DNA of 64,000 nt from Occidentia massiliensis (GCA_000309075.1 CANJ01000004.1:59210-123209); one strand, 5' to 3'. Shown: positions 19,659-28,971, counted from the stretch's first letter. The notes: generated from the sequence alone by a model not told the origin. Program-made: numbers and translations.

Positions 19659-20608
19659 TTATGTTTGTCCATGAGTATCTTCTGCTCTAGAATTAACTTC
19701 TTCTTCTATTAAAAATTCTATTATATTAATTAATGCTTTATTATGCTGCTCATTAATCCTTTTAACCCACCCTCCACTCTTATGTTCTTGTTTATATTGA
19801 TGAAATTCAGCTAAAGTTATATCAGTATTAATGAATGATTCTAACTCCTGTATATAGGATAAATCTTGTAATGTCATAGGGGTATGATCATTACTGTATA
19901 GATAATAATCTCTATGCATAACTTCACATATATTTTTATATACATATTCATTTGTTGTTTTTGAAAAACATCTTTTGTAATCTGCACTTTTTATAGAACT
20001 TAATACTTTATGTAATATGAAATTACTATACTTGTATTCCAGATAGGTTTCCATACTTCTTTTTTTGTTCTGAGGATAGCTCCCAATATTTTCCATAATA
20101 ATCAAACCAGTATCTTGGTTCTACATTAATCATACTTCTTAGGATTAACATAAATATTTGCCCCATTCTCTAAAAGCTTTAATGTTACAATAGGACTATT
20201 ATATGTAGCATAATGTAACACAGTGTTATAATTTACTGATATTTAACTGTTTGCTTGTTTCTCAGAAATATCTAATCCTTTTTCTACCATCTTATCTATA
20301 ACTATACATGCTAAATTTTCATAAAGTTTACTACTATTGTCTGTAAGTAAATGCAGTATATTTGAACCAAGAATAGGACTTTTGTATAATAGATCTATAT
20401 CTGGATGATTAAGTAAGTACTTTATTATTTCTGGAGAATAATTATATACTATTGCATTATGAATGAGGGAATCACCATATATGTCCTTTAAATTTACACC
20501 ATACTTTTCTACAAGATTTTGTACTATACTTAAGTTTTCTAATTTTGTCTATAATACACTTCTAGATAAATTACTTAATTTATCCTCACTTAATTCTTCT
20601 TGTTTCAT
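19659..20608 (-). pseudogene. ankyrin-repeat protein pseudogene
   Basis: From ATG 20608 the frame encodes an N-terminal helix and two or three ankyrin units. One reads DSLIHNAIVYNYSPEIIKYL, a second LGSNILHLLTDNSSK and a third YNTVLHYATYNSPIVTLKLL followed by ENGANIYVN. The frame is broken by several in-frame stops and a frameshift near 20100. The remaining open stretch, 19659-20105, encodes 148 residues of the non-ankyrin C-terminal part. It could still be translated, but I recognise no domain in it. Ankyrin proteins are the expanded effector family of Orientia, often secreted by the type I system and acting in the host cell. This copy looks dead. Confidence 0.75.
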
Positions 20609-20827
20609 GAGATTAGCCTAGTTAAATTTTAGTAAACAAATATGCTAAAATACTTTTATCTTAAAGTCGATTATTATACGCTAAGTTAAAAGTGTAAAAC
20701 AACGTTATATAAAAATGTATAGTATATTTTAAATTAAATAGCTTATCTTATTTCAAAAAAATCTTTAAAAAATCAGTTTAACTACTTAGTAACTTGTATA
20801 AAGTGATTATTAGTATGGTATTTATCT

Positions 20828-21007
20828 AGAATAGAAAAAGAAAGTAACAGAGAAATATTCAGAACAAATTATTATTTTGCTCAAAATAATCAACCTTAAG
20901 AGGAGCTAAAAAACTCTATTCAAGAGTTAAGAGGTGATAATAAACAGGATTAAATAGTAAATGTCAAGTTAAAAGAAGGGAGTATAGTAAGTTTATATGA
21001 AAAATAA
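20828..21007 (+). pseudogene. coding remnant upstream of the Rpn-family gene
   Basis: One frame reads as protein-like sequence (RIEKESNREIFRTNYYFAQ, then EELKNSIQELRGDNKQD, then VNVKLKEGSIVSLYEK) but is cut by two in-frame TAA codons. No start codon is clear. The polar, helical composition differs from noncoding DNA nearby. The family is not recognised; it may be an accessory or mobile gene tail. The rest of 20609-21100 shows nothing I can name. Confidence 0.35.
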
Positions 21008-21100
21008 ATGCAATATTAACTAATTATTTTTTCTTTAATTTTATGCTAATAAGCAGTTATATTTTAAATTGATAGATAATCTAATAATGAAAATATTAAT

Positions 21101-22063
21101 ATGACAAATCAACTAAAGCATGATGCATTGTTTAAAAAGATAATGACCAATCAAACAGCAGCTCAAGAATTTTTAGAATATTATTTACCTAAGGAGGTTA
21201 AGGGATTAGTTGATTTAACAAAAATAACAGTAGAGAAGGAATCATTCGTTGAAGATGATTTAAAAAGAAATCTTAGTGATTTAGTATATTCTGTTAAGAC
21301 TAAAAATAATAAACGAGCTTTTGTATATGTATTAATTGAAGCTGAGGTAAACCCAAATTATTGGATGGCATTTAAATTATGGAAATATATGTTTTTATTA
21401 TGTGAAAGACATAAAAAAGGTAAGGATAAGTTACCATTAGTGATACCTATGGTGTTTTATCACGGTAATAGACGTTTTGATGTACCAAGGAATATATGGG
21501 ACTTATTTAGTGATCCAAAACTTGCTAGGAAATTAATGTGTGAGGATTACAGGCTGATAGATTTGCAAGTAATGTCAGATGATGAAATAAAAAAGAAACA
21601 ACATTATGGCATGCTAGAATATATGATGAAGTATATACAAAAACGAGATATATTAAAATTGTGGCAAGATTTTTTAAGCAAATTTCAGTCAGAGATTTTA
21701 GTAGATAAAGAGAAAGGATATATTTACATCAAGCCATTTTTATGGTATAGTGATGCTAAGGTAGAAGAAGAAAAACAACAAGAGTTAGAACAAATAATTG
21801 TTAAACATTTATCTAAAGAAGAAAAGGAAAATATAATGAGGACTATTGCTGAGAAATATATTGATGAAGGTATACAAAAAGGTATAGTTCAGGGGATCCG
21901 GATTGGTAAAGCTGAAGGTAAAGCTGAAGGTAAAGCTGAAGGTAAAGCTGAAGAAAGAGTTGAAATAGCGAAAAAAATGTTAGCTGAAGGTTCTACCATT
22001 TCTTTTATCTCTATAGTTACCGGACTTAATAAGTCTTTTATTCGTTCTCTTACCAGCAAGTGA
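21101..22063 (+). CDS. Rpn family PD-(D/E)XK nuclease (transposase_31-like)
   Basis: Recombination-promoting nuclease family (Rpn, formerly putative transposase YhgA-like), 320 residues. In E. coli these are DNA endonucleases that promote RecA-independent recombination. The N-terminal signature HDALFKKIMTNQTAAQEFL (7-25) is typical. The nuclease core has LSDLVYSV (58-65) and FVYVLIEAEVNP (74-85), where the family usually has YxLIEHQS, so the catalytic lysine/glutamine position is altered. The C-terminal part has the family helical tail with four tandem GKAE units and the usual terminal helix-turn MLAEGSTISFISIVTGL. The gene is intact amid decayed neighbours. Such genes are often multicopy and horizontally spread in Rickettsiaceae. 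Confidence 0.85.
   Translation: MTNQLKHDALFKKIMTNQTAAQEFLEYYLPKEVKGLVDLTKITVEKESFVEDDLKRNLSDLVYSVKTKNNKRAFVYVLIEAEVNPNYWMAFKLWKYMFLLCERHKKGKDKLPLVIPMVFYHGNRRFDVPRNIWDLFSDPKLARKLMCEDYRLIDLQVMSDDEIKKKQHYGMLEYMMKYIQKRDILKLWQDFLSKFQSEILVDKEKGYIYIKPFLWYSDAKVEEEKQQELEQIIVKHLSKEEKENIMRTIAEKYIDEGIQKGIVQGIRIGKAEGKAEGKAEGKAEERVEIAKKMLAEGSTISFISIVTGLNKSFIRSLTSK
21905..21952 (+). repeat. 12-bp tandem repeat, four copies
   Basis: Four perfect head-to-tail copies of GGTAAAGCTGAA inside the Rpn-family gene. They encode (GKAE)x4 and are preceded by a partial unit. Because the unit is 12 bp, gain or loss of copies keeps the reading frame and only changes linker length. Confidence 0.95.
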
Positions 22064-22132
22064 TGCTTTTTTGTTTGTTTTTTAGACCTTAATAACTATT
22101 TTTCCTTTATTGATTCTAAGCTAATCTGATTT

Positions 22133-23341
22133 TTAATTTTCTTTATATTTATCTTTATCTGTTATTTGAATTATATAAAATGCTATATTAATAATTAAAC
22201 TTAAGCTCCAGAAAAATGTCAAAAATGGCATTACATTTTGAGTGCTTAAGCAAGAAATTATATAGCTAGTTAATGCTACTATTAAATAGTAAATAGTACC
22301 AAAGATTGATCCTGCAGTTCCATTAACTTTGTAATATTTCTCAAGGGCAAATCTTAGAATAGGTGGTACTGCTAATCCTTGACCTAGAATATGTAATGTA
22401 ACTGGTACCATAATAGTAACAGTTATAATAGTAGCATTATTAATTCCAACTGCTAAGATAAAATATGAAGTGAATAGCAAAAATGTACAAGAAATAAAAC
22501 TTAAATATAAACCAGATTTTAGGATTTTAAGATTATTTACCTGTTTATTAAGTAAATACCTATTTATAAAATTACCAATAAATGCTGGTATTGTTAAAAA
22601 TATTCCTAATTTACCATATAAAGATGGACTAAATTTTAGAGATGTAATAAAAATAAAAGGAGCTTGAAGATAAAATCCAAGTATCATACTGTTAAAGCAT
22701 CCAATTATTAAAGCGTATAATAGGACAGTTTTATCAGTTATAATTTGTTTAACTATATTAAAAAACCTAACCTTATCATTATTAAGGTATTTATTAGTTT
22801 CTGGTAAATAGAAAAACAAAGCAGTAAACAATAATAGAGAATTAAAAGCTAATACTGCAAAATTGAAACGCCAGCCATAAAATTCAACAATGTAACCTCC
22901 TAATACTATTCCTATTGATGGAATGCATGATAAAATTAATGCAATGGTAGCATAGATATAAGCAAGTTTATAGCCTTTATACACGTCTCGAACTATTGCT
23001 TGGGTTAATACAGATCCTACACTTGCTCCAAATGCTTGTAAAAATCTTAGAAATAATAGAGAGGTAATGCTAGTAAGAAATATACAAAATAAAGTAGATA
23101 TGAAATATATGATAATACCACAAAGAGTTATAATCCTTCGCCCATAGATATCTGATGCTCTACCTAAAGAAAAAATCCCTAAAGCAAATCCAAAGAAATA
23201 AAATGAAGATAATAATTTAGTGATATTACTAGAAACATTTAAATTTTTGGAAATTTCTGGTAATGCAACAGTGATTATAGTTTCTGTAGCTTGAGAAATA
23301 GTAGCAAGAAAAAATAATAACCAAATAGGAACTTTAACCAT
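22133..23341 (-). CDS. MFS transporter, Bcr/CflA-type
   Basis: Twelve-helix major facilitator of 402 residues. The loop 2-3 signature LGRASDIYGRRIITLCG (59-75) and motif C-like GIVLGGYIVEFYGWR (near 144-158) place it with the Bcr/CflA drug:proton antiporters (DHA1 group). Rickettsiaceae encode many MFS paralogues and have reused several for metabolite exchange, so actual drug export is not assured. It starts 18 nt after the ychF stop and probably forms the last gene of an rplY-pth-ychF-MFS transcript. Confidence 0.87.
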   Translation of the reverse strand: MVKVPIWLLFFLATISQATETIITVALPEISKNLNVSSNITKLLSSFYFFGFALGIFSLGRASDIYGRRIITLCGIIIYFISTLFCIFLTSITSLLFLRFLQAFGASVGSVLTQAIVRDVYKGYKLAYIYATIALILSCIPSIGIVLGGYIVEFYGWRFNFAVLAFNSLLLFTALFFYLPETNKYLNNDKVRFFNIVKQIITDKTVLLYALIIGCFNSMILGFYLQAPFIFITSLKFSPSLYGKLGIFLTIPAFIGNFINRYLLNKQVNNLKILKSGLYLSFISCTFLLFTSYFILAVGINNATIITVTIMVPVTLHILGQGLAVPPILRFALEKYYKVNGTAGSIFGTIYYLIVALTSYIISCLSTQNVMPFLTFFWSLSLIINIAFYIIQITDKDKYKEN

Positions 23342-23359
23342 AACATATCCATGAATCTT

Positions 23360-24460
23360 TTATACATTGAACTTAAAATGAATAACATCTCCATCTTGTA
23401 TAATATAATCTTTACCTTCCAAGCGCAACTTTCCAGCTTCTTTAGCTTTAATTTCACCTTGATATTTTATATAATCTTCATAGGATATTACTTCAGCTTT
23501 TATAAATCCTTGTTCGAAATCACTATGAATTATCCCAGCAGCTTGTTTAGCTGAAGTGCCTTTTTGAAAAGTCCAAGCATGAGCTTCCTTGGGACCAACA
23601 GTAAAATAACTACTTAATTCAAGTAGCTTATAGCAAGATTTAATTATCTTATTAAGTCCACTCTCTTTTAAGCCCAAGGCATTAAGATATTCACTTTTTT
23701 CTTCTACTGTTTCTAAGCTAACAATTTCAGATTCAACTTTTGATGAAATAATAATAACATTTGCTTTATCTAAAGCAGCTTTATCTTTAATAGATTGACA
23801 TAAATTATTGCCTACATTTGCGTCTGATTCTAAAACATTACAAACATATAAAATAGGTTTAGTAGTAAGTAGTTGTAGATTGTTAAACTTTTTATAGTCT
23901 TTAGTGTGAGCTATACATGTTCTTACTGGTTTACCTAGAACTAGAGCTTCACGAGCTTGATACAGTAAATCTATTTCTTCTTTATATTTCTTGTCACCAT
24001 TTTTATATTTTTTTTCTGTAGCAGTTAATCTTTTTTCAACTGATTGTAAATCAGCTAAGATAAGTTCTACTTCTATTACTTCAGCATCACGTAGTGGGTC
24101 AATATTATTATATATGTGAGTGATGTCTGGATCATGAAAACATCTTAAAACGTGGATTATAGCATCTACTTCTCTTATATGGGATAAAAATTTATTTCCT
24201 AAGCCTTCACCTAAACTTGCTCCTTTTACCAAGCCTGCAATATCAACAAATTTAACGTAAGTAGGTATAATTTGTTTGGAACTAGCAATATTAGCTAATT
24301 TTTCTAATCTATTATCAGGTACTGCAACGATGCCAACATTAGGTTCAATTGTACAGAATGGGTAGTTAGCAACAATAGCAGATTGAGTAGAGGTAAGAGC
24401 ATTAAATAAAGTTGATTTGCCAACGTTAGGTAGCCCTATTATGCCATATTTAAGTTCCAT
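23360..24460 (-). CDS. ychF: ribosome-associated ATPase YchF (Obg family)
   Basis: YchF/Ola1 P-loop NTPase of 366 residues, which binds ATP in preference to GTP and associates with ribosomes. G1 is GLPNVGKST (8-16) and G3 is DIAGLVKGAS (about 73-82). The coiled-coil insertion runs from about 130 to 165. The C-terminal TGS domain includes TFQKGTSAKQAAGIIHSDFE and the terminal QDGDVIHFKFNV. Full length. It lies 10 nt downstream of pth, the usual pairing in Proteobacteria. Confidence 0.96.
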   Translation of the reverse strand: MELKYGIIGLPNVGKSTLFNALTSTQSAIVANYPFCTIEPNVGIVAVPDNRLEKLANIASSKQIIPTYVKFVDIAGLVKGASLGEGLGNKFLSHIREVDAIIHVLRCFHDPDITHIYNNIDPLRDAEVIEVELILADLQSVEKRLTATEKKYKNGDKKYKEEIDLLYQAREALVLGKPVRTCIAHTKDYKKFNNLQLLTTKPILYVCNVLESDANVGNNLCQSIKDKAALDKANVIIISSKVESEIVSLETVEEKSEYLNALGLKESGLNKIIKSCYKLLELSSYFTVGPKEAHAWTFQKGTSAKQAAGIIHSDFEQGFIKAEVISYEDYIKYQGEIKAKEAGKLRLEGKDYIIQDGDVIHFKFNV

Positions 24461-24470
24461 TTAAAAATAA

Positions 24471-25031
24471 TTAATTTTTTATTGTTGATATAAATTCATT
24501 TATCTTTTGACAAATAATTAGTTTAAAATTTTCAGTAATCTTTTTAAATATAGGGTTTAACGTTTCTAATTCTATTAATGAAAAATCTGAAAGTACATAA
24601 CTTGCAACAGAAAGATGATACTCAGGGGGACGACCTATTCCTATTCTAATTCTTAAATATTCATTTCCAATTATATTAGTTATTGATTTTAAGCCGTTAT
24701 GACCTCCATCTCCACCTCCAATTTTTAACCTTACAGTACCTATAGCTAGATCTAGATCATCATGAATAACAATTATATTATGATTCTGTAATTTATAAAA
24801 ATTTTTAACTAAACTTACTGCTTTACCAGATAAATTCATATAAGTAGTTGGCTTGATAAAAATAACTCTTTGATTTGAAAATACTCCTTTAGCTAATTCT
24901 GATTTATATTTTGGAATATTATAAAACTTCAAATTATAGTAAGCTGCAATATGCTCAATCATAGTGTAGCCAATATTATGTCTAGAATTTATATATTCTT
25001 GTCCAGGATTGCCAAGTCCTACAATTAACAT
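24471..25031 (-). CDS. pth: peptidyl-tRNA hydrolase
   Basis: Releases peptides from dropped-off peptidyl-tRNA so that the tRNA can be reused. Bacterial Pth type, 186 residues. The N-terminal VGLGNPGQEYINSRHNIGY (4-22) carries the catalytic His18. VFIKPTTYMNLSG lies near 54-67 and the conserved IHDDLDLAIG near 88-97. GGGDGGHNGLKSI follows near 104-116. All hallmarks are intact. It sits between rplY and ychF, on the same strand. Confidence 0.96.
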   Translation of the reverse strand: MLIVGLGNPGQEYINSRHNIGYTMIEHIAAYYNLKFYNIPKYKSELAKGVFSNQRVIFIKPTTYMNLSGKAVSLVKNFYKLQNHNIIVIHDDLDLAIGTVRLKIGGGDGGHNGLKSITNIIGNEYLRIRIGIGRPPEYHLSVASYVLSDFSLIELETLNPIFKKITENFKLIICQKINEFISTIKN

Positions 25032-25243
25032 TATTTATACAATGCTACTTTCCAAATTAAATAAAAATATAAAGGAAGCTATATAATAACTTTTTTATTA
25101 TTTATTATTTACAAATATATTATTCTTTTTCAAAAGCTGTTCTTTCATTATATTAAAAACTCAAATGTTTATATACTGATATGTATGCTATATACTATAT
25201 TTACTTTCAAAACAAAATTCAATTTTGTAAAATAAAATTATAT

Positions 25244-25855
25244 TTATGTATTTTCGTTTTCTTCTTCTCCTTTATCTTCTTCTTGTTTACCTCCTTTACC
25301 AATTATGGAAGCAATAACAAAATCAGTAGATTTAACTATACTACAGTCTTGTGGTAATTGAATTTGTGATAGCCTAATAGAAGTTCCAACTTTCATATTA
25401 GAAACATCAATAGTAAGATACTGAGGTATGTTTTTTACAAGACACAATAACTCTATTTTTCTTCTGATAATATTTAAAAATCCTCCCCGCTTTAGAGCTA
25501 TTGATTTATCTTTACCTTCAAAAATGATTGGAACATTAACCTTTACTTTTTCATCTTTTGGTTCAATTAATATGAAATCAGCATGTCTAACTAGCTCTGT
25601 TAAAGGATGTAATTGAACAGCTTTAGGTAATACCTTGAACTTTTTATTATTAACTTGTAATTGTATTAAGGTTGAGCTAAAAAAAGCTTTACGGTATAAT
25701 TTTGTAACTTCTTTCTCAAAGGCTGCTATATGAACTGGTTCAATTCCTTTTTTGTATATTACTGAAGGAATTTTTCCTTCACGGCGTAAAGATTTAGCTG
25801 GAGTAGTTCCTGTATCTGAACGCAACTCTGCTGTAAGCGTAATTATTTCATCCAT
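25244..25855 (-). CDS. rplY: 50S ribosomal protein L25/Ctc
   Basis: Binds 5S rRNA in the large subunit. The product is 203 residues of the long L25/TL5/Ctc form: an N-terminal 5S-binding domain (LRSDTGTTPAKSLRREGKIPSVIY) plus a C-terminal beta domain, ending in an acidic low-complexity tail. I place the start at ATG 25855 because GGAGAG lies about six bases upstream. The longer frame to 25912 would add 19 residues that are hydrophobic and do not match the family. First gene of the rplY-pth-ychF group, with a 212-bp gap before pth. Confidence 0.94.
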   Translation of the reverse strand: MDEIITLTAELRSDTGTTPAKSLRREGKIPSVIYKKGIEPVHIAAFEKEVTKLYRKAFFSSTLIQLQVNNKKFKVLPKAVQLHPLTELVRHADFILIEPKDEKVKVNVPIIFEGKDKSIALKRGGFLNIIRRKIELLCLVKNIPQYLTIDVSNMKVGTSIRLSQIQLPQDCSIVKSTDFVIASIIGKGGKQEEDKGEEENENT

Positions 25856-26106
25856 TTTTCTCTCCAGAATTTTAAAATAGTAAATTATAATAGTAAGATC
25901 TAATAAATTCAAGATTTAATTTTGAATTTATTATTGGATTTTTTTACTAAATTTTACTTAAAAGATTTTTGATGTTTCTTAAGATAAATTAATTGAAACT
26001 GGCGTCAAGAATTTAGTGGCTGTAGCTAGATTAAATAGTTTTATTAAATATTATAAAATAATATAAAAATATAAAATATAGCTTAGTGGATGACGTTCAA
26101 TTATGT

Positions 26107-26112
26107 TATAAT
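26107..26112 (+). promoter_or_regulatory. probable -10 box for the NodB-like gene
   Basis: A perfect TATAAT. The start of transcription would fall at about 26119, so the upstream in-frame TTG at 26118 cannot be the start codon; ATG 26151 fits. No good -35 box is seen at the expected spacing. Confidence 0.4.
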
Positions 26113-26150
26113 AAATTTTGAAAAAATATGTAAAAATATATGTAGAAAGA

Positions 26151-27197
26151 ATGAAAAAAATATGGTTATTACTGTTTGTTGTTGTGATAACGGTTACTAA
26201 TATTTTAGCAGCAAATGGGGTAAAAAGTTTTGAGGTGGATAAAAGTAGTCGGATTAAGAATATAAAATATGGTAAGCAAAGTGGTCTATTTCCTATAGTA
26301 AACTATAGAAAAACTTCTAAAATACCATGTATATATAAAGATAAGTTGCATGTTACAATACGTTTATTTGAGCAAAATAACAAGAGCTACTTTGTCATAG
26401 TTGATGTGAATAATTTAGATGTTAAAATAGTTGAACAAAGTTTATGTTTTTATCGAAAAAGTGATGAAAAAGATAGGTATTTTGCTTCATCTGAACTTGG
26501 GTCTTCTTTATATTATAAGTTATTGTCCTATTTTAATGTTATAAAAAATGCTAAAGATAATCAAGGTCTTAAGGATGTTCCAAATGCTACAGGAGCGTTT
26601 TTATCTATAGATATGTGTCCATCAAATAGAGAAATAGAGAGTAGTTTATTTGATGCGGTATTAAAATCTGCAAAAAATAATGAAGTGAATTTACTAATAG
26701 CTATTAGTGGTTTATGGATAATAACTCATCCAGAAGATTTTTCTTGGTTACAATCGTTTTCTAAAGTAAAGGGTATAAAAGTTACATGGGTAAATCACAG
26801 TTTTAGTCATATTTATTATAAAAATGTTGATCCTGAGAAGAATTTTTTACTACTTCCAAATACAGATATAGAAACAGAAATATTGGAAACTGAAAAACAG
26901 CTTATTAAACATGGAGAATTGCCGTCTCCTTTTTTTCGATTTCCTGGTTTGATGTCTAATAAAATGCTAGTTGATACACTAACTTCCTATGGTCTTATAC
27001 AATTAGGGGCAAGTGCATGGATATCTAAACTTCCTGAGGATTATAAAGTCAAAAATGGTGATATAGTATTAGTTCATGGTAATGGTAACGAGATTAAGAC
27101 TAGTGTAAATAGAGTTATTAAATTAATTCAGTCAAATCAAATTATATGGAAAAATTTGCAGGATGAGTTAAAATTTATTTCTGCTAAAATAGAGTAG
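26151..27197 (+). CDS. exported NodB-like polysaccharide deacetylase-fold protein
   Basis: Secreted or periplasmic protein of 348 residues with signal peptide MKKIWLLLFVVVITVTNILA. The second half resembles the NodB/CE4 deacetylase barrel. Motif 1 is LSIDMCPS (152-159), motif 2 is NHSFSH (215-220) with the H-x3-H metal ligands His216 and His220, motif 3 is FFRFPG (261-266), and the later GDIVLVHGN matches the terminal LxH motif. In motif 1 the usual DD is DM: the catalytic-base Asp154 is present but the metal-binding Asp is Met155. CE4 enzymes remove acetyl groups from peptidoglycan or other glycans. The first 140 residues show no known domain. The start is chosen by the signal peptide and promoter position. 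Substrate unknown. Confidence 0.75.
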   Translation: MKKIWLLLFVVVITVTNILAANGVKSFEVDKSSRIKNIKYGKQSGLFPIVNYRKTSKIPCIYKDKLHVTIRLFEQNNKSYFVIVDVNNLDVKIVEQSLCFYRKSDEKDRYFASSELGSSLYYKLLSYFNVIKNAKDNQGLKDVPNATGAFLSIDMCPSNREIESSLFDAVLKSAKNNEVNLLIAISGLWIITHPEDFSWLQSFSKVKGIKVTWVNHSFSHIYYKNVDPEKNFLLLPNTDIETEILETEKQLIKHGELPSPFFRFPGLMSNKMLVDTLTSYGLIQLGASAWISKLPEDYKVKNGDIVLVHGNGNEIKTSVNRVIKLIQSNQIIWKNLQDELKFISAKIE

Positions 27198-27320
27198 TTG
27201 AGAATAATCAAGGCAATAGAATTTTTATCTTGAAACTACATTTGAATAGTTACAAAAGTAAGTAAGAGAACTTTGTAGTATAATTTAACTTACAATATAA
27301 ATAAATAGAGAAGAAAAGTT

Positions 27321-28042
27321 TTAATAAAAGTTTCTTAAGTTTTCTAAAAATGACCTTGCTCTACATGAACGTGGCTTTATAAAAAACTCTTTAGTAGGTT
27401 GGTGAGCTAAAATTTGACCTTTATCCATAAAGATAATATTGTCAGAAATAGTTTCTGCAAATTTAATGTTGTGAGTAACAACTAGCATTATCATATGTGT
27501 TTTTAACCTAGTAATAGTATTAACTACTTCTATTATTGATTCAGGGTCAAGTGCTGAAGTTGGTTCATCAAAAAGCATAATTTCTGGGTTCATCATTAAA
27601 GCTCTACATATAGCTACTCGTTGTTTTTGTCCTCCTGAAAGACTACCTGGCATTACATTTTTTTTATCTTCTAATCCAAAAGATAAAAGTAACTTATTTG
27701 CTTTTTGTGTTGCTTCTAAAATATTAAATTTTAGGACTGTTGTAGCTGCATAAGTTAAGTTTTTTAAAACAGAGAAATGAGGAAATAGGTTAAAATTTTG
27801 GAAAACCATACCTATTTTTACTATGAGTTTTTTTTATTATATTTATTAACTTGTTGATTATTAATTAGAATTTTACCTTTATTTATATTTTCTAGCATGC
27901 AAATACATCTTAGTAATGTAGATTTACCACTACCAGATGGTCCTATTATTGCTGTACATTCTTTATGGGCAAAGGTTAAGTTAATATTATCTATTATGTA
28001 AATATTACCAAATTTTTTTGATATATTTTCTAATTTAACCAT
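27321..28042 (-). pseudogene. glnQ: amino acid ABC transporter ATPase, frameshifted at A8
   Basis: ATP-binding subunit of a polar amino acid (glutamine-type) importer. The N-terminal frame (from ATG 28042) has Walker A GPSGSGKST and ends after NKYNKKNS at 27821. The rest, with the Q-loop GMVFQNFNLFPH, signature LSGGQKQR, Walker B IMLFDEPTSALD and switch histidine VVTHN, lies in another frame down to 27321. The break is at an A8 tract (27828-27835 on the plus strand, as T8). One added A restores a 240-residue protein, exactly the family length. All catalytic motifs are intact on both sides. It follows glnP by 6 nt. It is either a recent pseudogene, a slippage-rescued gene or a sequencing error. 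Confidence 0.87.
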
Positions 28043-28048
28043 GTTTAA

Positions 28049-28723
28049 TTAGTATTTTAGCTTTTTTTCTAATATTTGTGCTAGGATGCTAAAAACTAAA
28101 ACTAAAGTATAATAGCAAAATGCAGCACTTATCATAGGAGTAAAGAAATTATATGAAGAAAAAGATAGTATATGAGCTCTTCTCATTAAATCCATTTCTC
28201 CTAATACTGAAATAGTAGCTGATTCTTTAATAAGGTTAATCACTTCATTTACTAATGATGGTAGGATTTTTCTTAGAGCTTGAGGTAAAATAATGTCTTT
28301 CATAATATAAAAATGTGGTATTCCTAAAACTTGAGCAGCTTCAATTTGACTTTTATCTATAGATATTATTCCGGATCTAATAATTTCAGAGACATAAGCA
28401 GCAGAATTTAATGAAAATGCTATAATACCTGCAGTAAAGACATTCATGTTTGTATTCATTAAATATGGTATAGAGAAATATATTATGTATAATTGTATCA
28501 TTAGTGGTGTACCACGAAAGATGGATAAATATATATCTGCAAGTAGCTTTAATAGTTTATGTCTAGATATTTTACAGATTGTAAGTAATGTAGCGATAAT
28601 AAACCCTAAACAAACTGCAATAATTGTATATTGCAAAGTTATTGGTATCCCTAAAGCTACTTCTTTGAAAATTTTCCATATACTGCTGATATGAATATAA
28701 TTTTTTGTAGATTGAATCTCCAT
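28049..28723 (-). CDS. glnP: polar amino acid ABC transporter permease
   Basis: HisMQ/GlnP-type permease of 224 residues with about five transmembrane helices. The family N-terminal ALGIPITLQYTIIAVCLG (near 23-40) and the cytoplasmic EAA loop with the sequence EAAQVLGIPHFYIMKDIILPQALRK mark it clearly (EAA near 133-150). It contacts GlnQ through that loop. It precedes glnQ by 6 nt in a minus-strand pair. No periplasmic binding protein gene lies next to it, as is common in Rickettsiaceae where glnH-like genes are elsewhere. Confidence 0.93.
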   Translation of the reverse strand: MEIQSTKNYIHISSIWKIFKEVALGIPITLQYTIIAVCLGFIIATLLTICKISRHKLLKLLADIYLSIFRGTPLMIQLYIIYFSIPYLMNTNMNVFTAGIIAFSLNSAAYVSEIIRSGIISIDKSQIEAAQVLGIPHFYIMKDIILPQALRKILPSLVNEVINLIKESATISVLGEMDLMRRAHILSFSSYNFFTPMISAAFCYYTLVLVFSILAQILEKKLKY

Positions 28724-28813
28724 ATTTTTTCTTATAACATAAAATTAAAAAATATAATTATATTTTTTTAGGTGCAAGAGTTATTTTAGATAAGTTAATG
28801 TAAATATTAATTA

Positions 28814-28971
28814 TACTCAGGTAACATGAAGATTTAGTTTTTTTCCGTTATAATTTTGATTTTGTTCTTAAACCTCTTAAACCTACTATGTACACATATA
28901 GCTAGTTTTCAAGTTTTTATTCAAAATGCAAAATTTTCTTGCAAAAATTCTATCTTTATGTTACCTAAGTA
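28814..28971 (-). repeat. MITE-like element B, copy 1
   Basis: A 158-bp element in the 28724-29046 spacer between glnP and tlc. Its ends are near-perfect inverted repeats: TACTCAGGTAACATGAAGAT at the left, and on the right the complement of TACTTAGGTAACATAAAGAT. TA dinucleotides border both ends. A second copy in the opposite orientation is at 45152-45302. The two share AACTTGAAAAC, GCTAT and GTTTAAGA blocks and CAAAATCAAAATTATA throughout their length. No coding frame. The structure is that of a non-autonomous Tc1/mariner-type miniature element; no transposase lies nearby. Confidence 0.75.
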
